A stretch of DNA of 64,000 nt, taken from contig SRSI01000037.1 in assembly GCA_005656395.1 (NCBI GenBank), positions 186,001 to 250,000 on the forward strand. The letters are read 5' to 3'. How positions within the stretch are numbered: the stretch's first letter is position 1; each line of letters begins with the position of its first letter. Positions 12,377-24,312 of this stretch are shown piece after piece. A model generated the notes under the pieces. That model saw nothing but the letters and a program-made list of their open reading frames with translations, was not told where the DNA came from and made no database searches. This DNA is from Strongyloides papillosus. Taxonomy: Eukaryota > Nematoda > Chromadorea > Rhabditida > Strongyloididae. A program made the position numbers and the translations under genes.

Positions 12377-13349
12377 ATGGTAAGTTTCTTGGGTAAAATC
12401 TTTAAGATTAGGCCCCAAAAATTATATTAAATCTAATATTTTCTAAAATTCTAGCCTTCCACCAAAAAAGTAGTAAAAAAGAAGGTTGCTGCCCTCCCTG
12501 CTCATATGAAAGCAAAGGTTCAAAAGAAACCTGTTAATCCACTTTTCGAAAAGCGCCCACGTTCCTTCCATATCGGTAAGATTTCTTAATAGTATTTTCA
12601 AAAATTATTTTACCTCATTTTCAGGCGGAAATATCCTCCCAGAAAGAGATTTAACTCACTTCGTCAAATGGCCAAAATACATCCGTATTCAAAGACAAAA
12701 GGCTGTCCTCGCTAAACGTTTGAAGATCCCACCACCAATAAACCAATTCAGACAAACTTTGGACAAAAACAACGGTAATATTTTTAACCTCAATTGATAT
12801 TTTAATTATTATTATCATTTTTTAGCCCTTAATGTCTTCAAACTTTTTGACAAATATGCCCCAGAAAGCAAACAAGCCAAGAAGGAACGTTTAGCTAAAC
12901 GTGCTGAGGAGAAGGCCAGCGGAAAAGCTGAAACAGTCACCAAACGTCCAAACACTGTTGCATACGGAATCAAGGATGTCACAAGACTCGTTGAAACCAA
13001 GAAAGCCTCCTTTGTAGCTATTGCTTTTGATGTCGACCCAATCGAGATTGCTCTTTTCCTTCCAGCCTTATGTAGAAAATTCGCCGTCCCATACGTTATC
13101 GTTAAAGATAAATCACGTCTCGGAAAAGTCGTTGGAAAGAAAACTACATCATGCATTGCTCTTACAAAGGTCAACCCAGAAGATAATGCTAAACTTCAAT
13201 CACTTGTCGAGGTTGCCACCACCAACTTCAATGGACGTGCTGATGAAATCAGAAAACACTGGGGAGGAGCTATTATGTCTGCTCGTTCACAAGCTAGAAA
13301 AGCTAAATTCGAAAAGATTCGCGCTGCAGAACTTGCCACCAAAATCTAA
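12377..13349 (+). CDS. rpl-7A: 60S ribosomal protein eL8 (L7a)
   Basis: Predicted 265-residue large-subunit ribosomal protein. Exons are 12377-12379, 12455-12575, 12625-12774 and 12826-13349. The first exon contributes only the ATG, immediately followed by a GTAAGT donor; the next starts [19 protein letters not shown]. Conserved blocks of the L7Ae/eL8 family are all present: [45 protein letters not shown] and [12 protein letters not shown]. Length equals that of animal homologues. Codon use is visibly more C-ending than in neighbours (GCC, ATC, CCA), as expected of a highly expressed gene. Introns are 75, 49 and 51 nt, too short for the snoRNAs that vertebrate RPL7A hosts. Role: structural component of the 60S subunit. 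Confidence 0.97.
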
Positions 13350-13823
13350 TTTTGTTGGAATATTTAATTTTCATGAACAGCTTCCTTTCCTCTGTTATAA
13401 TTTTTTTCGTTGGATGATTAAAAATAAATTGTTGATTTTTAAATATGTTGTCTACATATACACTCTCGTATATATCTTTTTAGCAAATCTTGATTGATAA
13501 AATATTTATTAAGGAATGATAATCTTTTAAAAGAGAATAATATGAGATTAGATGAAATATTTCCTGTGACTTGTTTGTTATAACATTTCTTTACAAAAGG
13601 TTATGATTTACCATGCGCAATGTAATAATTCATTATTATATTATGATTTCCTATCAGCTGTCATTAGATGTAAGTGAGTGCCAAACATCTAATTAAAGGT
13701 GTTATTTTGGATGTATGATGACCCAAAATGATATAGATTTTTGAGGACAAGAAGGTTTTCTAGATATAAGGGAAAAGATGTCATATAACTGATCATTTAC
13801 ACATTTTTGATCTTTTTTAAAAT
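13350..13823. other. Spacer between rpl-7A and ZP gene
   Basis: 474 bp without coding potential. It holds the rpl-7A 3' end (AATAAA-like near 13425) and the promoter region of the downstream cuticlin-like gene. Confidence 0.45.
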
Positions 13824-14998
13824 ATGTTGGTGTATTATTATTTATTTACTATTTTACTACTAGCATCACATTATATTAATTGTGAGACTATGGACAATGA
13901 ATTAATTGGTGATCCCGAGGTTAATTGTGAAGATACGATGATGAGTATTAATTTCAAAACTAAGAAACCGTTTAATGGTCGTGTTTATGTTAAGGGTATG
14001 GCTAATGATGATAGGTGTTCAAGAAATTTTGCCCAGAATACTGAACAAAATAAATTTTCATTCATGATACAAAGTGGTGACTGTACAATGCAGAAACAAC
14101 GTGTTACCGGGACATTAGAAGGTATGATGGTTTCATTGACTGTTGTCGTGTCATTCCATGGAACATTTGTCACCAAAGCTGATAGAGCATTCAAAGCAAT
14201 GTGTTTCTTCAAAAATATTCGTAGAATAACGAATGCCATTGACATGAATAACCTCGGGACAACAGAACTTCTGGACACAGCTAAAATGCCAACATGTACA
14301 TACCATATTAGAAAAACCCTGGATGGTCCAACAGTTGCAACTGGTGAAGTTGGTGACAAAATTTACCACGTATGGGAGTGTGACGACCCAACACATGGTT
14401 TTTTGGTACATTCATGTTTCGTTGACGATGGTAAAGGACAAAGATTTGATCTTTTAGATATTGATGGCTGTGCTATTGATCCTATCATTCAACCTGATAT
14501 TACTTATGATGAGGCTCACAATAGGGCTGTTGCTGAAACTTTTGGTTACAAATTTGCTGATACAAGCGTCTTGAATTATCAATGTGTTGTGGAGTTGTGT
14601 AAAAGAGCTAGTGGAGAGTGTGAAGGATTAACTCCACCAGATTGTACTAAACGTGTCAAAAGAAATTCACACTTATCTATGTTAAAGAATGATAACTCTA
14701 CTTTCGAGGTAAACTTTCTGATTTTTTAATTATTTATGAAATTAAATTATAGCTTGATCTATCTGCAACGATCAGTGTTGATGATGATACATTAGTAATT
14801 GAAAATTCCGATGAAGAAGTACAAATGCGTGGTATTAAGAAGACAAAAAGCTTAGCAAAAACCTTTGAGAATGGAGAATGTAACATGCCAATCATAGTAT
14901 CTATTGCAGGAACATTATTACTTGGAATCATTGTCAATACAGCAACTATTGTATATTTTTGTTCATTAAAAAAAATAATACCATTTGTAAAAGCATAA
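13824..14998 (+). CDS. Cuticlin-like zona pellucida (ZP) domain protein
   Basis: Predicted 376-residue type I membrane precursor in two exons, 13824-14708 and 14753-14998. It begins with a signal peptide (MLVYYYLFTILLLASHYINC). The ZP domain follows, with the nematode cuticlin hallmarks CTYHIRK, YHVWECD, HGFLVHSCFVDDGKGQRF and LLDIDGCAIDP, and paired cysteines through to CEGLTPPDC. A consensus furin site KRVKR lies right after the ZP domain. Near the C-terminus is one membrane helix (MPIIVSIAGTLLLGIIVN) with a short basic tail. This is the standard layout in which cleavage releases the ZP polymer into the extracellular matrix. The closest family is CUT-1/CUTL of C. elegans, which builds cuticle ribbons and alae. 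Which paralogue it is cannot be told by eye. Confidence 0.93.
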
Positions 14999-15184
14999 AA
15001 CCATTGTACTTACGAAATCGTATTAATTACTAATCTCATTTAATATTTTATATATAAATTAATAAATATTTACAAGAACGTATCTTATAATTACTTTTCA
15101 TTTTGGAGAAGTGTTTTGTAACAATTTAAAAGTTGATTTCGTATCCTCTTTTCATATATAAAAATATTAATTTAATTATTAAAA

Positions 15185-16139
15185 ATGTCTAATAAATATA
15201 ATGTTAACCCTAACAGGACTGTTTTTATTGCCGGAATACCAGAAAATGTTGATGAAGAACATTTAAAAATTATTTTTTCTTCTTTTGGTGAAATTGTCTC
15301 CTGTACCATTCCTTTTGATAATGAAACAGGAAAAAAAAGAAATATAGGGTAAATTTAAAAATTTATTCCAAATGTATTGTTAACCTCATTTTTTTAATAG
15401 TTTTATTGAATATGATAGTAGATCTGATGCCTTATCTGCAATCGAAAACATGGACAATAGTGAATTATACGGACAATACATTCGAGTTAAATTCGCTAAC
15501 CTAAGAAGTGGAAATGAAAACAGTAATAGACCAGTCTGGCAGACAGATGAATATGCCCTCCAATATGGTATGGGCAATGCTGATAAGAAAGAACAAGTTG
15601 AGGACGACAGTAAAGAAGAGAAGGAAGAACCAAAAGTGGTCAAAAAGAATCCTCACGTATACTTAGATATCAAAATCGGAAACAGATTCGTTGGTAAAAT
15701 AATAATCGAACTTCGTTACGATATCGTGCCCATAACAGCAGAAAATTTCAAATGCCTATGTACAGGAGAGAAAGGATATGGATATGCTGGGACAAAATTC
15801 CATAGAATTATACCAAAATTCATGTGTCAGGGTGGTGATATAACTAAAGGTGATGGTACCGGTGGTAAAAGTATATATGGACAAAAATTTCCTGATGAAA
15901 ATTTTATCTTATCTCATAGTATACCAGGAACTGTTTCTATGGCCAATGCTGGAAAAGATACTAATGGATCTCAATTTTTTATATGTACAGAGAAAACTGA
16001 ATACCTTGATGGTAAACATGTTGTTTTCGGGAATGTTAAACAAGGTATGAATATTGTTAAAGAAATTGAAGCTGTTGGTACGGCAAGTGGTCGTCCAAAA
16101 ACTGATGTTACAATTGTGTCATGTGGTCTTTGTGATTAA
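15185..16139 (+). CDS. cyn-13: RRM-cyclophilin (PPIE/CYP33) peptidyl-prolyl isomerase
   Basis: Predicted 300-residue nuclear cyclophilin in two exons, 15185-15348 and 15401-16139. Residues ~8-86 are an RNA-recognition motif with RNP2 (VFIAGIP) and RNP1-like KKRNIGFIEY, the intron falling inside RNP1. After an acidic linker ([11 protein letters not shown]) comes a full cyclophilin domain, with catalytic [22 protein letters not shown] and LDGKHVVFG. Domain order and length match human PPIE (301 residues) and C. elegans CYN-13. The family acts in spliceosome remodelling and binds the MLL PHD finger in vertebrates. The tryptophan that binds cyclosporin in CypA (KTEW-LDGK) is tyrosine here (KTEYLDGK), which usually lowers drug affinity. 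Its stop faces that of the PMP3-like gene only 61 bp away. Confidence 0.95.
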
Positions 16140-16200
16140 TCATTATATTTATTTGATATAAAAAAAATAAAATTAATCTTTTTGATATAATATTTATTAT

Positions 16201-16534
16201 TTATATACAACTTAATATTACAGCGTGAATAATAGCAGGTACCCACAGTACTAAACACAATAATATATTTATACATAAACAATAACCAAAACCCCTAGTT
16301 CGATACACAGACATTGGCTTAAAATTACATAATTATTAAATTAATATTAAAACATACTGGAAGTACCAAAGCGATTAAAAAATCCAAAATAATTTCTGAT
16401 GGCCTTCTTTCATTGAAGTATATTGGTGTATCTTCCTCCTCAAAATACACGGGACATGGTTCGTATTCATATGGTGGCTGTACTTCATAAACAGAAGCTT
16501 CTATGTCATTGTTTTTTATTGATGCTCCTTTCAT
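16201..16534 (-). CDS. PMP3/UPF0057 small membrane protein with N-terminal extension
   Basis: Predicted 97-residue protein in two minus-strand exons, 16534-16358 and 16317-16201, joined in phase 0 (intron 41 nt, GTATG ... TTTTAAG). The last ~55 residues are the whole PMP3 (UPF0057) fold: helix 1 IILDFLIALVLPP, the loop MSVYRTRGFG, then helix 2 INILLCLVLWVPAIIHAVIL. Family members are plasma-membrane proteolipids linked in yeast and plants to ion homeostasis and salt stress. Ahead of the domain are ~47 extra residues rich in Tyr, Pro and Glu (VQPPYEYEPCPVYFEEED) that most family members lack. The second exon was too short for an ORF scan and was found by reading the splice site. Nematodes have several such genes. 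Confidence 0.87.
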
Positions 16535-16972
16535 GCTCTTATCCTAACACTCACAAGATGAAATTTTTTATATACCATCATAATTATTATGCTATAAAAA
16601 ATTAATTTGTTTTTTAAGAAAAATGCAAAATTTTTGTTGTCGCGCTATTAACGCACAAATGTCATGATAAACTTTATCTAAAAAATGTGTAGTTTAATTA
16701 TAGTAAAATTTAAGATAAGATATAATGTGTTACATAAATATAAGATTCAAAGTGAATGTCTATTAAGAGTAGAGCTTCAAAGATGGGTCAGTGAGCTAGG
16801 AGTGATTAGATGGTGTTTACTATTTGATAAGTATACTATTAAAGTATAGTCTTATCGTAATCTTCATTTTTTTTCAAGAAAAAACATTGCACAAGTTCTA
16901 TGTATTGAATACTATTTTATTACTACCTATTAGTATATAATATTTTGAAGTTTCTATTTAAATAGCTGTATA
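16535..16972. promoter_or_regulatory. Divergent promoter with paired GATA sites
   Basis: This 438-bp region separates divergent PMP3-like and EcKL genes. At 16825-16856 two GATA-factor motifs face each other (TGATAAG ... CTTATC) as arms of a near palindrome with AGTATAC/AGTATAG inside. A third AGATAAG lies near 16712. WGATAR sites in nematodes typically direct gut expression through ELT-2 (family knowledge). Which of the two genes responds is inference; the pair is ~117-148 bp upstream of the EcKL ATG. Confidence 0.45.
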
Positions 16973-18319
16973 ATGGATTGGAGATCACAAAAACTATTTC
17001 CAGATTATGAAATAAATCTTGGTTGGGTTGAAAAAAAAATGCTCCGTGTATTTCCTGAAAATAAATGGGCTTCAGCAAAATTTGAACCGGTAACTGAAGC
17101 AGGTTTCATGTCATACTTGATTAGAATTACTATAGAATATAAAACCACAAATAAAAACTCTTCTAAAAATGCTCCAAAGAAAATTTTTATTAAGGTTAAT
17201 ACCAAAATTCCCACTTCTCTAACATTTTTATTTATATTCTTTTTAAGGTTCCAAATTATAAAGGTGCTATTGTAGCATGGGAATCAGCTGGAGTTGTTGA
17301 GGGTGAATGTGCTGCCGCCCAAGGGATTGGTACGGTAACTTTAATGACTGAAACAGAAGGAAGATTCTATTCATTATTTAAAAATAACAATTATAATTTA
17401 AAAATTCCAAGGATTTTTTATGTAAACTTAGATACCACTGACAATAAAGTTCAGTGCCTTATTATGGAAGAAATACTAGATGTAACGACAGTTGACGTTG
17501 TTGAAGGACTTAATAAAACTCAATTATATAACATAGTTGATTTTATCATCCAATTACAAGTATTATCATTTATTGAAAATCTCGATAATCCAGGGGCACC
17601 CCCTGAAGACTGGAATAAATTACCAATAACATTTAATGATTATGTTTCAAATGCTAGAAAACGGTATATGAGAGAGTTTCCTGATACTTTAGGACCATTA
17701 ATTGAATCAGTTTATAATGAATATTTTAAGGGTATTGAAGATACAGAAGCAACAAAAGATATCTGTTTAAAATATAAACGTAATTATATTTCTAAAAATA
17801 ATTATATTTTAGTAATTTATTTTTAGCTCACATGTGTTTCATGAATCACGGAGATCTCTGGACATCAAATATTCTTTTTGACTCAAAAGACAAGAACACA
17901 ATAAAATGTGTTGTTGACTGGCAATTGTCTGGGAAAACAACACCATTCGAAGATTTAACCTACATATTGTTTTCATGTATCACTCCTGAATTAAGAAGAG
18001 AATGCCAGGATGATGTATTCAAATATTATTATGAAAATTTAAAAGCTTCTGTTGAGAGTCATGGAAAATCACTTCCATTTAATTATCAAGATTTAGTTGT
18101 AAGTATATTTTACCATGTTATGATAATAATATTTTTCAGGAGGTTTTTTATGAAGTATTACCTCATTATGTTAATAGAAATCTCTTTGCAATTTCAATAT
18201 GGACTGCATCACCATTGTGTAAGACAGGAAAAGATGATGAAGAAGAAAGAATATGGAGATTGAATAGTCGCTTGAAGGCTATGCTCGAGGATGTCAAGGA
18301 AAAGAATTTTATTAAATAA
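16973..18319 (+). CDS. EcKL / CHK-like kinase (DUF1679 family)
   Basis: Predicted 401-residue soluble kinase-fold protein in four exons, 16973-17194, 17248-17779, 17827-18098 and 18140-18319. Visible motifs are a lysine strand (KKIFIKVP), helical lid region, the Brenner-type catalytic motif NHGDLWTSNILFD (catalytic Asp, then metal-binding Asn), and the metal Asp in CVVDWQLSGKTTPFEDL. These define the CHK/ecdysteroid-kinase-like group related to aminoglycoside and choline kinases, which is greatly expanded in nematodes and insects. In insects members phosphorylate ecdysteroids or are linked to detoxification; the substrate in nematodes is unknown. All catalytic residues are intact. GATA motifs in the promoter suggest gut expression (inference). 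Confidence 0.88.
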
Positions 18320-18477
18320 TTTTTTCTGCTTTGTAAATGATTTATATACATTAATATAATTAAAAAAAATGTTTATTAATATTAGGAATTTCATTGGTGG
18401 CATTATATAAAAATTAAATTATTCATTATATTGTATAAAACTTTTTACTAAATTTTTGTGCTTTTTTAGGAACAGCT
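18320..18477. other. Short convergent spacer
   Basis: AT-rich gap between the EcKL stop and the end of the minus-strand F-box-like locus. Nothing recognised. Confidence 0.4.
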
Positions 18478-19878
18478 TCAATTTCCCCTTGTCATAAAAA
18501 CTTCAAGATTCTTAAAATCACTTAGACAGTCTCTATTCAAGAATTCTCCATCATAGAATATTAACATTTTTATATTCGACATATATTTATTTAGTTTTCT
18601 TGTTATACTACGTGACATTGACAAGCAACGATATTGATCAACTATTTCTAATATCTCAACTGTATCAGGCATAAGTAATCCAATAAATAATAGATTATTT
18701 TGTAACATTCATTCAGGACATTCACAATCGTTAATTTTACAATTCAAATAGAATAATGTAACTTTTTTTTTTAATTTTTTGCAGTTCTTAAAAGAATATC
18801 TTCCCAAATTAGACATACAAGTATTTTTGTCGTCATCGCTGATTTCAAAGTGATGAAGAAGTATGTCTAATACTTCTAGATCTTTATAAATGTGAAAGTC
18901 TTCCATGCATTTCAAGAAAGAATTTAAACGATAAATAACTAGTCTATAAGATGTTACCAATTCGTTTATTGAGAATTTTACACCATTAATATCAACATCA
19001 GGATTTTTAATATGTACAGATTTTGCTACTTCACCTGGACGATCCGAGTATAATTCTAATTTAACTTTAACATTTTGTTCACGACAGAATCCATACAATT
19101 CTTTAATATTTTCAATAAGAGCATTTTTATTAGGGCGCATATAACTAAAAATTATTGTACCATTCTCTTTTTCTGCCAAACTTTAAATGATACGTTTCAT
19201 GATGTTTCTGTCTTCAGAAGACTCACAGTGTCGGCGATTATGCTATTGGAGCCAAAAAACAACCTCATTGAGGTTAAGGAGAACCACCAAATATATCCCG
19301 AACCCATATATTACTATCACGCAAGCAATCACAAATTTTTAAGATATATCCAGGAAGTTCGATACGTTTCACGCTGTCATGATTCATATAGCTTAAGTAT
19401 TCAAGTAGTAGTGAACGTTGCTGACTGTTGCATTCATTTTCAAATGCAAAGTTTCCACATCTCTCCTTGATTGGTGATTTATCATTAATTCCTCAGCCAT
19501 TTTTTGAGCTAAATAAATACTTTCCTCAGGAATATATGTTTCAATACTACTTTTGATTTTAAAAAATATTCCATTTCCGTTGATGATTGTTTCCCCATAA
19601 TATCGACTCTGTTCTTCAAGTTTCGTACAACCATAGTTTTCCTTAGGCATATTTACTCTTTCCAATAATGGTAGTTCAAAAGCATTTTTCAAACCCCACT
19701 TAAACTTAATAGTTAAATCATGATCATCATCAAGCCACATAATGTCTCTTCCAATTTTATCTTCACTAATTAACCAATAAAGACTTCTACATGTTTCTGC
19801 CATATTTTCAATATCGCTAACATTTAAAATATATTTCAAAATATGTTTCCTAATATCATCAGATTTCATTAAGTCCAT
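18478..19878 (-). pseudogene. F-box-like gene, disrupted or unusually spliced
   Basis: The minus strand opens at 19878 with an F-box-like helix bundle (DDIRKHILKYILNVSDIENMAETCRSLYWLI), then ~120 residues of unknown fold ending at a stop near 19393. From ~19490 to 19255 coding character shifts to another frame (SPIKERCGNFAFENECN ... LEYLSYMNHDSVKRIELPGY). It resumes at ~19173 (EKENGTIIFSYMRPNKNA) down to 18478, with one in-frame TGA at 18709. That TGA could be removed by an 81-nt in-frame intron starting GTAAAATTAACG and ending GATACAG. The earlier frame change has no convincing splice solution. The long leucine-rich C-terminal part resembles the substrate-binding half of nematode F-box proteins, SCF adaptors that diversify fast. 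I call it probably broken, but a working gene with a base error is possible. Confidence 0.5.
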
Positions 19879-22800
19879 GAATGATGTTCTTTTGTATCAC
19901 CCATAATTTACAGTCGACGGTTAAAGTTAGTAATAATGTAAGTAATAAAATTTATTAAGTGTTGTTACTCACATATAAATGTTAAAATTATATTCGAATC
20001 TTATATAATAATATTTTTATTTTATTTTTAATATTCAAATATTATTTTTTGATCACAAGAAGACGAATAAAAATGTGAATATTTTTTCTTTCTCTTGTTT
20101 TTGTAATATTATAAATGTTTGATAATATGGCAAGGTATATGTTCTACGGCTTTGGGAGACAAAAAATTATGATACTATTATTTGAAACAAAGTTTTATAG
20201 ACAATAATTGTTAAAAAATTATTTTTTTATGATGGTATTAAATATATTAATAGTTAGAGTTAAAATTTATTTATTAATTAACTGGGGTATAGTCACTAAA
20301 TTACAATAAAACATAAAGAATCATATAATTATACAACCTACCTTCTAGACAAGCAACCTTTTTCATAACTGAGTATTTTTATGACAATAGCTGTTTTTAT
20401 ATTAAATGGTCACTCTTTTTTAGAAGATTCTGTCCTTTTCATGACAGCTGATTGCTATTTTATCATATACGCGTTACTATTTTATAATAAAGATATGTTA
20501 TATGTTAACTTTAGGAAATACGATAAATCTATCAATTTAGTTCTTATCACTTTTTCAAATATCGTCAATATTTATGTTTTAGCAAAGATGTATGTACCTT
20601 TATATGATATTCTTGTGAATGATACAATGATAATCAAGTATTTATTTGTATATAACTTTTATATGATCCTCTGATAAATTATTACTAATATAATAATATC
20701 ACAATAGAGTAGTTAAGAAGGTAGGAAAGGGTAAAAAAATATACTGTAGTACGATACCAAATTAAATTTTAACAAGAAAGCAAATAAATTATAGAAAAAA
20801 TATTGCTTAAAAATAAAATAAATAAAGTTACTAATTGAGAAATAATAATTCAAATTTTATTTTTTTATAGTATTACTCTATCATATAAAATTTAAATAAT
20901 TTTTATAATATTTTTATTTTTAAAAGGCTGATATTCAAATACACTAACTGAAGTTAAATGATAACAAATATAATAGGTTATTGTCACTTATAATTTTAAA
21001 TTTTAATAATTCACATTATGATTTTTTGAAATTATCTAATAATTAAAAAATGAATTAACTATAAATAATATAAATTTTGTTTATTTTTTTAAACTACACA
21101 CAAAAACTCATAGCTATGAAACATAGTCGGGAAATTTTATTTATTTCTGTGTAAATTTTTCTTTATATTCAATAAATTATTTTAAAATATATTTGTAGTA
21201 TCATTTATTTTTTTACGATTTAAAAAAGAATATTCACGATTGTTTAATTATTATGAATTAGTATATTCTCGTAATATACATATACATTTAAAAAATATGT
21301 GCATGTTGCACGTTTTATGATTGTATGTAACATTTTAAATAATTGACTACATATTTATTTAAAGAGTATGTTATAAAAAATTTTTTGTATGTTATTCGTC
21401 TTATAATTGTATGTAACATTTTAAATAATTCATTACATATTTGTTCAAAAAGTATATTATATAAAATATTTTTTAAAACATATTTTTAATATTTTCATAC
21501 AATTATTATAAATTTAAGATGAATTTATCTAAAATAAAACATATATTTAACATAAAATAATTGTGTTATATAATTATTTTTTGTTTTTCATATGCTTGAA
21601 AAGAGTCATAAATATTGTTCAAAAATGTCTTTATTAAATTAATATAATCACTTAAAAAAAGTGATTTTATACAAATAAAATGTATTTATTATGAAGTATC
21701 ATTTTTAAATAATAAACTTTGACACAAACAAAAATATAGTTGTTTTTTAAACAAAATTAATTATTGATATAAGTGGAATTATGTGACATGAAAAAACGAT
21801 TCAAAAAAAATTATAAATAAAAACTATTTAAAATAAAGATTAAATACCTAATTAATTTTTTATTAATTTATCTATTATTTAATATACAATTTCAATTATA
21901 TATTAATTTAATAGTTTTGAAGAACAATTATATCGTACTTTAATATACGTTTTACTATTATAGCATAAGATCTTTCATATCATGCAGAAATTGTACAATA
22001 AAGTACGATTTCTAAAATTCGCATAACTAAAGTACGAATTAAACTTGTTTTCATTTTTGAAATGTTTAATTTTTTAATAATTTTTTTTTCTTCAAGACAC
22101 ATTTCTAATACAATTGACATAATGTCTGACAATCACTACTTGTTTTTTCTTCTTTTTAATTAATCTACGAAATTATTAAAATCTGGCTACTTGTAACACT
22201 TCAAACTTGGCATTTTTTCATTCATAAACTCTCTATTTTCGTTAAGTTTTAATATCTGAGATGAAAAAATGCACTTATAAGTCGTCTTTATATTGCTGTT
22301 AAAAACGAAATATAAATCATTTTTATAAGAAAATGAAGAAAACGTAAAGAAAATAATTATTCAAATCTACTCTCAAAAAGGTGAACATCTTTTATGTACA
22401 CCACTACATTGAAATAAAAGTAATGATTTTCTTTTGTTAATATCATCTAATTCATTACCTTGATACATTATTGAACTTTAAAATATTGAAAATCATTACC
22501 TGATACCTTTAATGACTTCTTTTTTTTTAGCATTTATGCTATCATATGAAATCTTTCTTTGTGTCATTTTACGTTGGTAAAAAAAATTGAAGACCTTCTA
22601 AGACACAAAAAAATTATTTCATTCGTCTTTGACTCATTTAAATTAAGAAGATTACTAATTTTAAATTCAAATTGATTTTATAAAATATAACAGGCAATTA
22701 TCATTTACTTTTCCAATTGAAATTAATTTTGCGAAGAGAATGTTATTATTTTTAGAATATTTTATAGTGCTAATTTAATTATATTATTATAAATAATAAA

Positions 22801-24312
22801 ATCCATGTTTCCTTTAGTACTAAACATAATATTTTATCCTGTTTAGGAAGAAAATGTATCGTTAAATATTGGGTAGGAATGAAAACAAGATTACATTCCT
22901 TTATACCAAAATGTTATTGTTCACACAAGGATATCAAGAAGTGTAAACATTACTAATAGATATAAGATGAATAAAAGTCTTATAATTTAGAATATAGATC
23001 AGTGATGATATTTTTATCATCAATAAAGCTTTATATTCATTGCCTTTTTGTATTTTTATTGAGTTTTAAAGTGTCAAAATCACATAACAATATATTTTTA
23101 AATAAATTCCATCGAAAATAATATTCTTTATGACTAGTTCTTTAGGGAAATTTGGGACTATCGGTGGAATATTGGCATTAAATTGATTAAAGTTCGACAT
23201 AACAATTATAAGGAAATACATATGAAAGTAAAAAAAGTGAAAGGTTCGAATGTTTATTCAATTTTCTTTATAGAATTTATGTTACATGTTTGGATAAAAA
23301 ATATAGAAAACGACGTTTAACGGCCCACATACTCTTAACGCTTTTTGAAAGACACTTCAATATCACTACGTACTCTATAGATAGGAATAGATTTAAAAAA
23401 AGGGTATAATATGATAACTGAATATCATACTAGAAAAGGAAATGCTATTGGTGATATACATTTTTGTGACACACTCCAAGATATTATTCAGAACCTTTTT
23501 TTCAAATCATCTACATACATCATTTCATGAATAAGAAATTATACCTTTTATCGTTCTTCGGTATATCATTCAAAGACAGTGACAACGTTCCCAATTATGT
23601 TGAACCAATAATTTCAACTATATTATATCAATCTAATTTTCTATCAAAAACAATTTATATGTTTGTCGTCTAAAATCAGTTACTACCTAAAATTAGATTA
23701 TCAAATAGTTTAAATGAGCTCTATTATATTGATTTCAACAAAAGTTCCAATCGGTCATCTGCTATAAAACATGGTAAGTAGTGATAGAACATTTTTTAAC
23801 ACATCAGATTCTCTAATCATTATTTGTATGAAATTTAGTTAATATGCTCACAAAATATTAATAATTACATATAGTGTAGCATGTTAAAAAATAGTGCTGA
23901 ATTTGAACATTATGTTAATAAACAAAATTACTATTATATTTAAAATGATAACAGGTTGCTGTGGCAATGTTTTGATTTACTGTCTGATCAATGATTATAA
24001 ATATGGACTTGTAAATAATGAAAATGGTTCATCATCTTAGTAATTTAGATTTATTACTTTATACTATATTTTCTGCATGACAACCATTTTTTATCTTTCA
24101 CATTAATGTGTTCATTTTTTTATACATAATGATGTCACGAAAAAATACAAGTATATTCAAATAACTTTATTTGTAAAAATTAAAGGATAGCTAACATAAG
24201 TTTTATCAAAAGTAGATGATTAAGTTTCCTATCAAATTAAGCTGGAAGAAGGAACATAAAATGGTTGTGATTTTTCTCGACTTTTAATCAGTGAACATTT
24301 ACCTTGGTAAGA
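19879..24312. other. Gene-poor 4.4-kb region
   Basis: No convincing gene. A 97-codon frame at 20381-20674 (+) is hydrophobic and Tyr/Ile-rich but has no start context, splice partner or recognisable domain; I treat it as chance. A two-copy degenerate repeat lies at 21297-21476. The rest is AT-rich filler. Confidence 0.5.
21297..21476. repeat. Two-copy ~90-bp degenerate tandem repeat
   Basis: Units at about 21297-21386 and 21388-21476 share the core attgtatgtaacattttaaa followed by ataatt(g/c)a(c/t)tacatattt and agtat(g/a)ttat. They differ by scattered substitutions, so the duplication is old. No coding potential. Confidence 0.7.

Noticed and set aside
12194..12418. Minus-strand frame upstream of rpl-7A
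   Set aside because: Overlaps the promoter and first intron of rpl-7A; no coding character.
13985..14411. Minus-strand frames across the ZP gene
   Set aside because: Antisense of a clearly coding exon.
20381..20674. 97-codon hydrophobic frame
   Set aside because: AT-rich composition gives Ile/Tyr/Phe by chance; no splice partner or family resemblance.
23230..23260. GGTTCGAAT resembling a tRNA T-loop
   Set aside because: No matching A-box, acceptor stem or anticodon stem nearby.
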